A stretch of 64,000 bases of DNA from Zanthoxylum bungeanum (lineage: Eukaryota; Streptophyta; Magnoliopsida; Sapindales; Rutaceae). The notes beneath the pieces were generated by a model. It ran no database searches, was not told the origin of the DNA, and worked only from the letters and a program-made list of their open reading frames with translations. Location of the stretch: assembly GCA_019454045.1 (NCBI GenBank), contig SKCR01033433.1, positions 62,001-126,000 on the forward strand, given 5' to 3'. Position numbers and translations under genes: made by a program. Shown piece by piece: positions 44,169 through 57,200 of this stretch; the first letter of the stretch is position 1; each line of letters begins with the position of its first letter.

Positions 44169-46152
44169 TGTTGGTTACTAAAATTAGTCCCAAGGAAAGA
44201 TTAAGCATATGAAATACAACAAAATGAATATATATAATAAACTTGAAGCATGGCGGAATCATACTTACAAAGCTTTTGTGATGAAAAGATGAACAAAGGT
44301 TGAAGCTCCAAGATCCTTGAAGTTTCGGCCAAGAGGAGAAAAGAGTTGAAAGCTCCAAGCTTTGTGTATTCCAAGCTCCAAGGTGGTTTCCCTATCACCT
44401 CCTTTGATTCCTTGCTTGTGCTAGCAAAAATGGAGAATGAGAAAACAATCTTCTGCCTTGTATGTGCAGCTCACGGCGTGAGCAAAAGAGAAAGAAGAGG
44501 AGAGTGTTTCACTTTTAATTTTGTTCCTTTTGCATGCCAAAAACCGTGAGAGACAAGGAAATGAAAAGTGATATGATATCTAATACCAAAAGAATTTTTT
44601 AATGCAAAAAATCCTTCAAAACCGTGCATGGCTTTCCCTCCAAAATGAAATCCATCATTTGCCATCATTACCACACTTTGAGATTAGAGACAATGTATCA
44701 TCCCTCAAAGGTGACTAGATACATCCACCATCTATTCGTATTAAGTAATGAGATATCGCGATGTGATTTGCGGATATCACTCGATTCAAAATACGAATGT
44801 GTCCGCAAACACTTTCGGGCTCGGTTTCGTTAATTCCGAATTAACGAATTTCCGTCGCGACGTGAATTAAATAATTACGCCTTGCGAAATTACTATTCAG
44901 TTCGCTAATGAATTAATTCTAAATTAATTCGTTTGCCCGAATTAAAATCCGATTTTAATTCCGCGTCGAAATCTAATTTCGTTTAATAATATATCGAATA
45001 TATTATTTTATCGATTAATTCCAAATTAATCGATCTCTCTCTCTCTCCTAATAAGGCATTTTATCCAAGATAAAGTTTCTCCGTTATTAATCCAAGATTA
45101 ATAAAGTTCGAATCAAACATCATAGGTGAATCTTCAGGAAGCGACCCAAGAGATCTCCGGATATGTTGGCAGTAAATACGGTCGTTGGATAATCCAAACA
45201 CGTACGTACCTTGTACTACGTTTTTACCGATTTACAAGACAAGGTTGGCTTCTAGCAAAGCGCCATGCCTACCCAATTCTCCAGAAATATTCTTACTGGA
45301 ATATTAGATCTATATCAAGCGTAGTATACCGTAGTATTGCGTACATCGATCCAGTATCGGACGATCACATGTTAGGCCTGGGGCTGGAAATGTGTCTGCC
45401 CCGTACGAAACATATATCGGACATCAAGCAACTAGTCTCTTTAAATCGGGCAATACTGACCTAGTCATATTGTCCCGACGGTTGCAACCTTTTATAGAGC
45501 ACTAGTTCTGTATCCTGCGTGATCATCAACTCCATATGTCTGAAGTGACACTTCCATCTTGACATCACACCCAGTGCACTACGATTCCTGATAAACCCAG
45601 AAGAGGTGAACACAGAACCAGTTAAGGTCCCCCAACCACAAAACCAAAGTTTACCTATTGTCGCAAGTACTAGCGATGCAAGTCTCAGGTTAAGACCATA
45701 TACACCTACCCTGATGCGGCCTCCCATAGACACGCAGACATACTACCAATGGGATTCCGCGGGGTCTATCCAGAGCGAAGCTGTTTTCGTACCATCGGTA
45801 AAACACAACCTCCTATCGCACTTGCATAAGTATCCTATACTTAAATATATGAGAACTATGCCGTTGTGCCCTCACAACATGCACAAGTGCAATACTAGTC
45901 TATTCCGCATTATCGATGTCCGATCTCGATAATACTCCGACTAGGGATATTTAATGATTTAAACCTTTATGTATTGATACTGTCTCATATCATCTCAATA
46001 CGGAATTAATCATATGGACTTTCGCCATTTATATATCAAAGTAAATAAATTACAAAACGGCAAAAGGCAATTTCATTATCACATAGTTAATTTTGTACAA
46101 TAATACAATATCATTTACAAAACAGTGACGCTATGGGTCATAATGTCTAACA
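44169..46152 (-). repeat. C5 5' LTR
   Basis: It runs from TGTTGGTTACTAAAATTAG (44169) to TCTAACA (46152). It contains perfect hairpins such as TTCGTTAATT/AATTAACGAA (44826-44848) and AATTAAAAT/ATTTTAATT (44940-44960). Confidence 0.92.
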
Positions 46153-46313
46153 TCAACCTCATCCAAAGAGAAATCTTGGAGCACTTCTCAAGCAAAGTTT
46201 TTTGATATCAACACATCCTATAATCGTTCTATGTAAGTATAATTCCGCTATACTTCATTTCATTTCACACTTTTATCATGCTTTAATTTCTTGGATGAGC
46301 TTATAGACCAACC
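46153..46313 (+). repeat. Copia C3 5' LTR, second part
   Basis: It continues the family LTR sequence from 36018 after C5 and ends near AGACCAACC at 46313. A diverged PBS (TGATATCATGAGCC, 46317-46330) follows. Confidence 0.75.
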
Positions 46314-47882
46314 CTTGATATCATGAGCCTATTTTGAGCATGAAATGAACTTAGGGTTTTATACTTGATTTGGTAATTTTGATTTGAGCATGATTTGATC
46401 AAATTGTTTGTTTGAGTATGCTTACATAATGATAACTAGTGTTTTGCCATGATCAATTTGATGAAAATTAATTGGATTAATTTCCCCAAATTTTTTAGGC
46501 TTGGCCGAATGGTAGTAAAACATAGGTCATGGTGATTTTTGGTTTTTTTAAATCATTGGATGGGTTTTTAAAGACATGATATATTATTTGTGATTTAATT
46601 GATTGAATCTCAAATCGATTAAAAATCATCAAATTGCCGTGACCAAAGAGCATAAAATAACTTGATTTTGTTTCAATAATGTTGGACATGTATTGATTAT
46701 TAAAAGCATGATTAATTGATTAAATTATATTTTGGAAATGTTGATTTAAATAATTAATAATGGCTAAACACTTTTAATTAATTAAATTGTGAAATTTGAA
46801 TATTAGAATTTGCTTAATTTGGAATTGGGCTAAAGTTGTTGTATTTGGGCCTAATGGGCTTGGTTGGGCCAAGTTTGTTTAGACAATTGGATTGGATCCA
46901 AATTGGGCCTAAACCATTCCATTAAGTCCAATTATATATGGGCCCTTAATTTAATTGGGCCTAATGGGCCAAAATTAATTTTGTGGCAAAGGGTGATTCC
47001 TTATTGGGCTTTGGTTGCCAAAGTCCATGCCTTGATAAATTAATTGAAAGCCCATTGGACTTTAATTAAATTGACATTGGATGTTAATTGGGCTTTGAGA
47101 CCCATTAAGATTAGATTTAGAATCTAAGTCGTAAAGGCGCATTAAAAGTGTAATTATTTAATTTGGAATTAAATATAGAATTAGTATTGAATACAAATTA
47201 AATTAGATTTAAAATTGTAGTTCGATATAATTCAAGAATACGGACTTGGAGTACTTATTCTTAAAACGAGTTGGACTCGCGCAAATCAAATCGTTGTTTG
47301 AACATTGGATGATCACCTAATTCAAAGATTAATTAATTGGATTAGATTGATTGAATAACATGCTTTGTGTGAATGCATGGATGTGTTGTATGAATAATGT
47401 ATATCAGATGGATATTAGATGGGTGAGGACAATTTTGGAAATTGTTGTAATAAATTTAGAATTTATTAAATTGGACCTGCGTGTCCATCATTTATCTCTC
47501 GATTCTTTGTAATTCTCTTCTCACCAATTCCCCTCAATGTAAATGAGGTTTCTTTAATGTATTATGTAATTGGGTAGAAGTTAGAATAGTGCTAGCCGGG
47601 GAGAGGAAAGTGAGTGATTTGTTCTAGGAACAATTTTTGAGATATCCATCCGCATATCATTATTAATTTATTTACCGCGCCTTATTATGCTTTTAGAATG
47701 CATGTTTAAGGGTGTATGATGAGACCTAATCAAAGATAATTAATTGGTTGCCAATTATGCGAAAAACCCTCAACAAATATTAAGTGTTTTCCTTCCATTG
47801 AGTGATTCATTCTCAAGATCCAAGATTGGCACTGGTTTGTTGACCAAAGTCAAGACCTTTGTCCTTCGCGGATGTGTTTGAT
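46314..47882 (+). other. C3 PBS and leader, first part
   Basis: This family leader sequence includes the hairpin TTGTTC/GAACAA at 47619-47633 and one TTGTTGACCAAAGTCAAG motif near 47838. It is cut at 47882 by the solo LTR S2 and copia C4, and continues at 59732. No gene is seen; the ORF at 46495-46689 is antisense and not conserved. Confidence 0.75.
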
Positions 47883-49809
47883 TGACCGGCGTAAACACAC
47901 ACGTATAACGCAAGCGCACGTATCATTCAAGTAGTATAAAAATATCGATCCCACGAGGACTTAATTCCTACTGTTGTTATTAATTATTGAATCTATTTAT
48001 TTACAGATATCTAATTATAGGGAGAAGGGAATTGATTGCTTTGATTGGTTGAATGTGGAATTGCTTAATAAAAATAAAATAAACAAAAGAAAATACTAAG
48101 GAAAATAAATAAAAAGACTTAAAAGATCTAGGGTCGTGATTCCACACAATACAGTTAAAAAGATGAATTGACTCTCTTATTTATGTGTAATAAATTAATT
48201 TGTTAACCTGGAACACGATGATATGCAAAAGCCTCTTCCGATGGTCAGACGCAAATACCCAGTATAACCCAATTGAACCATATGTCTATGTCAACCACAT
48301 TACCTGGATTTATTAAGTTTAAGTTCCAATTATGGCTACCCCCGCCCGACAGGTATATTCATATCCTGTAAGGAAATCTATTAAAAGGGTTATCTATCCT
48401 TAAGGAAGATCGTGGGCTATTGAATCTAAGGCTGAAACCTAAAATCCCTATGTCTAGTTCATTTTAGATTTACCCCATCAATCTTATTAATTGCCAGTTA
48501 ACAAGACGCATTAAGCTTAAGACTCAATAAACAAACTAAAGAACTACCAATAAAAAGAAAATCAATTATTAAGTGTGTGTATTGTGTTTCATCACTTCCC
48601 TAGAATAAAAATAAAATGCTGGGGGTTGGGGATCCACTTTTACTATTTATAATTTAGATATCTCTTTTAATATAATACAGAAATTAAACATGATATTACC
48701 GACCAGCCATAAAGGCGGTATTCTTTATTAAGTCAAATTAAGTCCGACCAGCCATAAAGGCGGTAATAGTATTTGAACATAAACCAGCCATATAGGCGGT
48801 AATTACCTGTCACCTAAAGACCAGCCATATAGGCGGTGCCACATTATGTCAAATAAATAAAACCAGCCATTAAGGCGGTAATCTTTTATATTTTGAATTA
48901 TATTTCCATATTATATTAAAGGAGATTAATCTAAATTAAAATAATAAAAGCTTCACCTTATCCCCAGCGGTAAATTAACTACTAAACATTAAAGAAAGGT
49001 AGAAGAAGAGAACTACTATTACTGAAAATTAAAAGACATAAATTAAAAATATTATTTATATATACAAAAATAGATGCTTCCTATAAAATCAGGGAGAATT
49101 TCCCAAGGAGAGCATGAAGAAAAATGAATCTGGCGGCCTCCTTTTATAGGCATATTTTGGTCCAGCGTCGCGACGCCCAAAATGCACTAGCGTCGCGACG
49201 CTGGCAACAGTCCGCGGAGTCCACGCGGGTTGACCACGCGTGTGTCGGCAGCAATAATTGAGACACGTGTCATGCTCTGGTTGGCTGGCGATGCGGTCCA
49301 ATGAAATCCTGCCACATGTCAGCTTGTGATTGGGTGGAAATTCGGTCTAATAGAATGGTGACACGTGGCGTGCTCTGATTCATTGATTATTCGGTCCAAT
49401 AGAAAGAGGACACGTGGCACGCGCTTGGGTTGGTCGAATAGGATGTTGACACGTGGCGGCCGGCGCACGTTAGCAGAACCGTTGTGATGGTGACACGTGG
49501 CACGGCGCACTTTAGCAAATTTTGACCAATCAGATTTTGACACGTGTAAAAACGGCGCACGTTAGCATGATCGGCGCAGGATGGGAGTCGCGCCGCGCAA
49601 GGCTTCAGCGTCGCGACTCGGAAAAGACGAAAATATCCCTGTTGACGCATTTTTGTCCGTTTTTGCCCCAAATTGCCTCCAGTGCTTTCCAAACTTTATT
49701 TATCTGCAAAATAACAACAAAACATACCAAAACGTTCATAAAACGCGAGAAACTATACGTAATATTAGGTCAAATGAGTGGGAAAAAGTGATATAAATAC
49801 CACTCATCA
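47883..49809 (-). mobile_element. Solo Athila-type LTR S2 (1927 bp)
   Basis: Plus-strand ends are TGACCGGCGTAAACAC and CCACTCATCA. The duplication ttgat flanks it (47878-47882, 49810-49814). There is no internal region. It has five hairpin units (48702-48880), a TATA box (complement near 49143-49149), palindromes GCGTCGCGACGC (49165-49176) and AGCGTCGCGACGCT (49189-49202), and six G-boxes. The right TSD copy overlaps the first base of copia C4. Confidence 0.92.
49141..49546 (-). promoter_or_regulatory. S2 U3: TATA box, CpG palindromes, six G-boxes
   Basis: CACGTG occurs at 49264, 49362, 49411, 49450, 49494 and 49541, four of them as ACACGTGGC or the close form GACACGTGGC. All lie upstream, in sense, of two CpG palindromes and the TATA box. 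The density is far above chance for a 6-mer in 283 bases. In plants this motif binds bZIP/bHLH factors and is the core of ABA response elements. Confidence 0.65.
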
Positions 49810-49813
49810 TTGA

Positions 49814-51878
49814 TGTTGGACAATTATGACCCATAACATCACTATTTGTACAGATCATGGTGTTGTTGTATAAATTAACTATGTGACAAAGGATATTGCA
49901 CTCTTATCATTTGTGATTAGATCACAAAAATGTATAAATGATAGGAGGTCCTTATGATTTGTTCCTGGATTGAGAATGATATGAGACAGTATCAAACCAT
50001 GAAGGATAAATCATTAAATATCCATAATCAGAGTATTATCGAGATTGGACATCGATAAATACGTAAAAGACTAGTATTACACTTGTGCGCGTTGTGAGGG
50101 CACAAACGGCATAGTTCTCATATATTTGGGTATAGGATACTCATGCAAGTGTAATAGGAGGTTTTGTTTTATCGATGGTACAGGAAACAGCTTCGCTCTG
50201 GATAGACCCCATCAGAATTCCATTGGTAGTATGACTATGTGTCTATGGAAGTCCGAAATCAAGGTAGGTGTATTTGGTCTTAACTTGAGACTTGCACCGC
50301 TAATACTTGCGACAATCAATATACTTTGGTTGTGGTCGTCCAGGGCTTTAACAGGTTCTGTGTATGCCTCTGCTGGGTATATTGAGAATCGTAGTGTGTT
50401 GGGTGTGATGTCAAGACGGAAGTATCACTCCAGTCATATGGAGATGATGATCGCGTAGGGATACAGGACTGGTTCTCTAAAAAGGTTGCAACCGTCGGGA
50501 TAATATGACTTGGTGATGATTATCCGATATTAAAGAGACTAGTTGCTCGTAATCCGATATATGTTAAATAAGAGGCAGACACTGTACCAGCCCCAGGCCT
50601 TGCATGTGATCATCCGATACTGGATCGAAATACGCAATACTACGTATACTACGCTTGATATAGATCCTTATTCCTGTAAGGATATTTCTAGAGAATTGGG
50701 AAGGCATGACGCTTTGCTAGAAGCCAACCTTGTCTTGTAAATCGGTATAAACGTAGTACTAGGTACTTACGTGTTCGGATAATCCGACGACCGAATTTAC
50801 TACCAACATATCCGGGGATCTCATGGGTGGCTTCCCGAAGATTCACCGATGACGTATGACTCGCACTTTTAATTAATCTGTGTTTAATTAGAAGAGAGAG
50901 AAAATTAATCTGGGATTAATTGCAGAGATATTTTATCTGGGATAAAATATCATTTAAAGAGAGATAACGATTAATTTGGAATTAATCGATTAAATTAATA
51001 TATTCGATATATTATACGAAATTGGATTTTGACGCGGAATTAAAATTAGATTTTAATTTGGGCGAACGAGTTAATTTAGAATTAATTCGTTAGCGACGTG
51101 AATAGTGATTTCGCTAGGCATAATCATTTAATTACGTCGCAACGGAAAATTCGTTAATTTGGAATTAGCGAACCCGAACCCGAGATTGTTTGTGAGCGCA
51201 TTCACATTTCAAATTCGAGTATGGCACGTAAGTCAAATCAAGCGTCAAATCGCTAGTCGCATCTAGCGTCACATCATTCCTCAATCAAGTGATAGATGTC
51301 TTTCACTTTGAGTGATTGACGCAAGTCACTATTCACGAGTGATGTGAGTTGATAGAGTTGTTTGAAAGACATTTACAATTTTTTATTGGTATTTGACTTT
51401 TTGGTTTTGTGTATTAGATATACAAAACCTAAAAACAATTCATTAACTCTCTCTCTCTCTTTGGTTCACATTTTTGGAGCCAAAACTCCTCTCCTCTCTC
51501 ACGCCCAAAGTGGGCTATTTTCTCCTCTGGTTTCTGCAGTTCACCGAGAGTTAAAGAAGAAAATGGAAGCAAAGTGTTTGTTTTTGTGGCAAAAATCAAG
51601 GTGCTAACACACAACGGGATCATGCGAAGGTGATAGGGAATTCCACCCATGAGCTTGGAATCATTTGACGAAGCTTGGAGCTTGTTGAAGATGATTGAAG
51701 CTGAAAATGGAGGAGCCACTGCATCTCACTGCCGAGAGGAACAGAAGGCAGAAATCAGATTTTTGTTCATTGCCGCGTCGCTAAACCGATCGATGTGAGT
51801 CTTCCGCGACTCCTCGTTGTATTCGCATGTTTATTTCTTGCTTGATAATCGATCCTCGGGGCCGTAGAAACTCCAACA
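49814..51878 (+). repeat. C4 5' LTR with eight-hairpin array
   Basis: It starts TGTTGGACAATTATGACC and ends CTCCAACA. From 50903 to 51172 it carries eight successive inverted repeats. Seven have arms of 8-11 bp and 3-base loops (TGG, TGG, TGG, TCG, TAG, TAG, TGG). One larger interrupted hairpin has outer arms GCGACGT/ACGTCGC. Confidence 0.92.
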
Positions 51879-51879
51879 A

Positions 51880-51891
51880 TGGTATCAGAGC
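51880..51891 (+). other. C4 primer binding site
   Basis: TGGTATCAGAGC lies one base after the LTR. It is the canonical copia match to the 3' end of initiator tRNA-Met. Confidence 0.9.
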
Positions 51892-54218
51892 GATTGTAAA
51901 GCATGAAATTTGATTAGGGCTTAAAATTTGGGTAAAATGTGTTTGAGCATGTTTTAATTAAATTGGATGTTTGAGTATGCTTAAAACATATTTTATTGAG
52001 GATTGATTAGATCAATTTGAAGAAATTGTGTTTGGAACAAATTTCCCCAATTTTCTTAGCTTGGCCGAGAATGAGCATGCCCTAAATTGTCTTGGATTTT
52101 GATTTTTTGATTCATTGGATGAGTTAGAATGATGTTGGGGATATTGATTTAATGTTTAATTGGATTCAATTGGATTGGATTAAAAATTGGACATAATTTC
52201 CCCACAAGCCGAGACTAATATAGCATGATTGGGTTTGATTTTTTGATCAAAATGTGTTGGACACTAATTGATGTAATGAGCATGATTAATTAGGCTAATG
52301 GTGTTTGAAAATGTTAATTGGGTAATTAATTGTGTTATACACTTTGTGTAATTAAATGGGAATTTGGAATTTGGTAATTTAATTATTTGGGCCTATTTTG
52401 TTAAATTGGGCTTTTAAAGTTGTTATTGGGCTTATTGGGCTTGGTTGTACTAAGTTGGATTTAGGCTAAATTGGTTGGATCCAATTGGGCCCAAAACCAC
52501 CTCCATAAAGCCCAAATGCGACTAATGGACCTTTAAAGTTTAATTGGGCCTAATGGGCCCAAATTGATTTATGGGCTTATGGGGTAACTTCCGGATTGGA
52601 CTTTGGTTATTGGGTTCGACCCGAGTTGACCAAAAGTCCACGCCTTAAAGAAATTAATTAAAAGCCCATTGGACTTTAATTAAATTGACGTGGACGTTAA
52701 TCGGGCTTTGAGACCCGTAGAGATATAAATTTGGAATTTAAGTCGTAAAGGTTCGTCAAATAAAGTGTAGTATTTAATTTGGAATTAAATAAATGGATTA
52801 GTACTAAATACAAATTGAATTGGATTTAATTTTGTAGTTTAATTTAATTCAAGAATTCTTACTTTGAGTACTTATTCACAAAACGAGTTTGACTCGAGCA
52901 AAATCAAATCGTTGTTTGAACATTGGATGATCACTAATTATCAGATTAATTAATTTGATTAGATTAATTGATAACATGCTTGTGTGAATACATGGTTGCG
53001 ATGCATGAATAATGTATATCAGATGGATATTAGATGGGTGAGACAATTTTAGAAATTGTTGTAATAAATTTGATTTATTAATTGGACATGCGTGTCCAGC
53101 CTTATTACCTCCTTATTCTTTGTATTCTCTTCTCACCTATTCCCCTAAATGTAAATGAGGTTTCTTTAGAAGTGTAGTGTAACGGGTAGAAGTAATACTT
53201 GTGCTAGCAGGAGAGAGAAAGGGAGAGATTTGATCTAGGATCAATGTGTAAAGTATCCATCCGCATATCATTATTATTTATTTATTTACGCGCTTTATTA
53301 TGTGTTTAGAATGCATGTATAAGGGTGTATGATGATGAGACCTTAACAAAGATAATAAATTGGTTGCCAATTCGCACGCGAAAAACCCTCACAAAATATT
53401 AAGCGTTTTTCCTTCCATTGAGTGATTCTTACTCAAGATCCAAGACTGGCATTGGCTTGTTGGCCAAAGTCAAGGCCTTTGTCCGTCGAGGATGTGTTTG
53501 AATCACGAGAGCTTTTTCCATATTGGTGTCTTGTCCAAGTTGTGGTTTTTTGGCCAAAGTCAAGACAAACTTCTTATCCATCGACATTGATTACGAAGCT
53601 TTCCATGGTCAATGGGTTCCGCTTAATTGGGATCACTAAGTTTGTTGTACCAAAGCCAAAGCTTAGTTGATTCAGAGGAAAAAGGTTAGGCAATATATTG
53701 GATATATTGGCATATATAAGATATATGTTTCGAACTTGGATGTCCCTCTACTGGATCTAGGAATTGGATTGGATCCAATTGATCTTAGAGATCTACCTAG
53801 TTAATTATCATACAATTTGTTGGCCAAAGTCAAGATTGTGTGATATTTAACGGAATCCTAGCCCACTAGGAAACACGGTTTCCCGAGTACTCGACAGAGG
53901 GTTAGAGGCTCGCCGAAAAATAGTGGGAGGCAAGAATTGAATTTGCAATATTCGTTTAATTACTTGCCATACGCGCTCAAACAAATATCATTCGTCAAAT
54001 AAATTAAATGTTAGTTGGACTAATATTTAATCGTTGTTTTAATAAAACAGTTGGACTGTATTCAAACTATTCATTTATATTTGATTATATAATTGGATTA
54101 TAATAATCAATACATTTGATTCAATTAATTATAGTTGATTAAATAGTTGGACTATAATAATCATTATAATTAATAGTACCTAAAATCGTTGATTAAATAG
54201 TTGGACTATTAGAATCAA
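51892..54218 (+). other. C4 leader (about 2.3 kb)
   Basis: This is a non-coding leader in family order. The hairpin at 53230-53244 has arms TTGATC/GATCAA instead of TTGTTC/GAACAA. TTGTTGGCCAAAGTCAAG-type motifs lie at about 53458, 53548 (variant), 53643 (variant) and 53818. The ORF at 53422-53670 overlaps these motifs and is not conserved. Confidence 0.75.
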
Positions 54219-57200
54219 GATATAAAATTGAAAGATTGACATTTAAAACATAATCCTAGGGAAAATGTATTTAAATAGCTTAATTTTCAAATTGGGAATA
54301 AATTTCAGGATGGTCCTGGAAACTAATAAGTTACTTTATTTGATAAAATAACATATTAAGCCTAAGCCCGGAGTTAAGAAAATAGTAGAGCATAATCTTT
54401 GGAAGATTTATGTGATGATAACTTTAGTGCTTAATCCATTAAGCTTGTCGCAGTAGACTCCTTAATTTCTGAATCAGAACTAAGGATTAGATCCTTAAAG
54501 TATGATAAAGAAATTGAAGGATCTTCAAATATCTATTTACAGAATCTTAGAAGTACTAAATTATAATAACTCTTGGAGAGTTAATGACTATTCTCAAGGA
54601 GATAAAGTCAAAGTTTGCAATTAGGCAAGTAGGGCAAGGCGCACCTTACTTCGATATTCTAGAAACCCAAGGCTTGGCCAAAGGCTTCTGAAATATTGAA
54701 AAGGGCAAAGGCAAAATCATTATAATTTTCTGGGAAGATAAATGATATATCCCAAAATGTCTGCCTAAATTGTGGCAAACGGGATCGCGGAAGCATGACT
54801 GCCGTTTTGACAAAGCAGACATGAAGGAATTGAAGACGATCAAGGCTCTGACTTCAAATATGTTTTTCATAAATATGTTCACTACTAGTATTAAAATTGG
54901 ATTTTAAATACTTAGTGTGATACATAATTATGCATTGATGTTCAGAATCAGCTATGAGCATGATACTAACTTCAAATGAGATTTATCTGCGAATTGGAAA
55001 CGGGACGAAAGTCGCTGTTTTAACCGTAGATACCTAATTTAGGAACCACCCTTCAGGTGTGTACCTAAAGTTGGAAACTGTTATAATGTAACTAGTTTGA
55101 CTAGAAACATTATCTCTATATCAGTTTTTAACCCGCTACGGGTGAAACTTTATACTCTAGAACACTAAAGTGTTTTATTTTATAAAGATGATATTGAGAT
55201 AAACACATTAGATGTGAATAACAACATTTATATTTTGAATATAAATAAATCTCAAACGTACAACATGACAAACAAATAGCTCGAACTGATTTGATCAGAA
55301 GAAACTAATTTGTGGCATTGTTGTATGTGACACAATTAAACAAGAATCGTATATCCACACTTTCGAAGAGTGGGTACTAGGACATATTTGATTCCATTCA
55401 AATAAAGTCTACGAATCTAGTTTATTGGGCAAAGTGCCTAAAATACTATTTACTTGGTAAAAGTGCAAATGCCACCGATCTGCTAGCCCTAGTTCATAGT
55501 GAAGCAAGTGGGCCCATGTCTAGCTAGGATAGAGGTGGATATGAATATTTCGTGACCTTTACGGATGTGGCATCGCGTTATGGTTATGTGTTTCTTTTGA
55601 AGAACACAAATCAGAAACTTTTAAAGTTTTCGACACGAAATAGACAAACAAATCGGCTAAAGTATTAAACCGTCACGGTAAGACCGTAATGGAAAATACT
55701 TAAGCAATAAGTTTCTAATATACTTGAAAGAGTATAGTATTCTTTCAATAAGGACTCCTCCCGGAACACGTCAATCTTGACGGTGTGTCCGAACTGAGTA
55801 ACCAAATTTTGTTGGATATGATAAGGTTAATCATGAGTCGCTCTGAGCTACCATTTCCTTCAACGGATACACATAAACAATGCAGAACTTATTTTGAATA
55901 AAGTTCCATAAAATATGTTTGACAAACTTCATATTAGATATTAAGAGGAAAGAAATCGGGTTTCTCATTTCTGAAAATTTGGGTATGATAGGCATATGTT
56001 TGGATGATACCAAACTAAAACCCAAATTGGATAAGTGCCAATTGTAGGTTATCCTAGGGATACCAAAGTATAGTACTTAAAAATATCACAAGAGAACAAT
56101 GTAATTGTTGCTCGCCATGCAGTTTTCCTAATAGGAATACCTATATGCAGTGGTAAGTGGGAGGATAGTAAAACTCGATGAAAATCAGAGTAATACTGTT
56201 CCAGGCACCAATTCCTAATGGAACATAAATAGTTCATCAAGGATGAAACTATACCAGTAATCTTTGAATACACAAGAACCGCGTATGTCAGAGAGAGTCA
56301 GAAAACAACCTGGGGTATGGGTTTCTAATCACACCTCATAAAGATGTCAATCTTATTGAGGTATACCAACTGACTGCGTATGAGGAAGTGATACAAGGTA
56401 TCGACTCCCTAATCATGGAAAGTGTCATGACATCCGAAATGGATTCCATGTATATCAACCAGTTTGGATACTAGTTGATGTACCACAAGGCATTGTGTCT
56501 ATTGGTACTATATAAGTCTTCACGGAAGACATACATGGATGGCAACATACCAAAATAAAGCTAGGCTTTTAGCGGAAAAGTATCGTTATCAACATTTTGT
56601 TGACTACGACGAAACCTTTTACATGTTGCCACGGTAAATCCATTTGGATAATGCTTGCTAACGCTGCATGTTTCATTTATGAATTATGTCAGCTGTACGA
56701 GAAAATCGCTTTCCTGAAAAGGAAACCTTTTGGAGGATGTTTACAACATCCTGTCGATTTTGTCGTACCATAACAAGCAAACAAGGTTTACGGGTTATTC
56801 GATCCATGTTTGGATTGAAGCAAGCATTAGGTTTTGGAAATTGTCTTTGATGTAATCATAATGGTTTATGATTTAATTCAAAACGAATATGATTCTTGTG
56901 TATATAAGGAGGTTAGTGGGAGCTCACTGACATTAGCTGTCCTATAAATAATGATAATATGTCATTTCTTGGAAATGATATTCCCATAATAACAACGGTG
57001 AAAGCTTGGCTTTCATGAAAACTCTCCAAGAAATCTTACATTGAAAAATGTACGCGCCCTGGTGTCTCATACGCTTTAAGCATATACAGTCACAATCAGG
57101 CCAATCCATGTGATAGTCACTGGATTGATATTAAGAACATCTTTTAGTTTCTTAGAGAACTAAGGATGCTATCTTAAACTATGGAGATGGAGAACTTGAA

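Larger units (their letters stand above)
36019..46152 (-). mobile_element. Copia C5, nearly complete and young
   Basis: LTRs of 1981 bp (36019-37999) and 1984 bp (44169-46152) differ at about a dozen places by eye, around half of them single-base indels. The element has a PPT, full-length gag-PR-INT-RT-RNase H homology, a 2.2-kb leader and a PBS. Flanks are tcac (left) and tcaac (right), consistent with a 5-bp duplication with one base lost. It interrupts the C3 LTR. It is the least decayed element in the window, yet its frame is broken at several small indels. Confidence 0.92.

Noticed and set aside
51880..51891. tRNA-like sequence TGGTATCAGAGC
   Set aside because: It is a primer binding site complementary to a tRNA 3' end. 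No cloverleaf surrounds it, and likewise at 24558.
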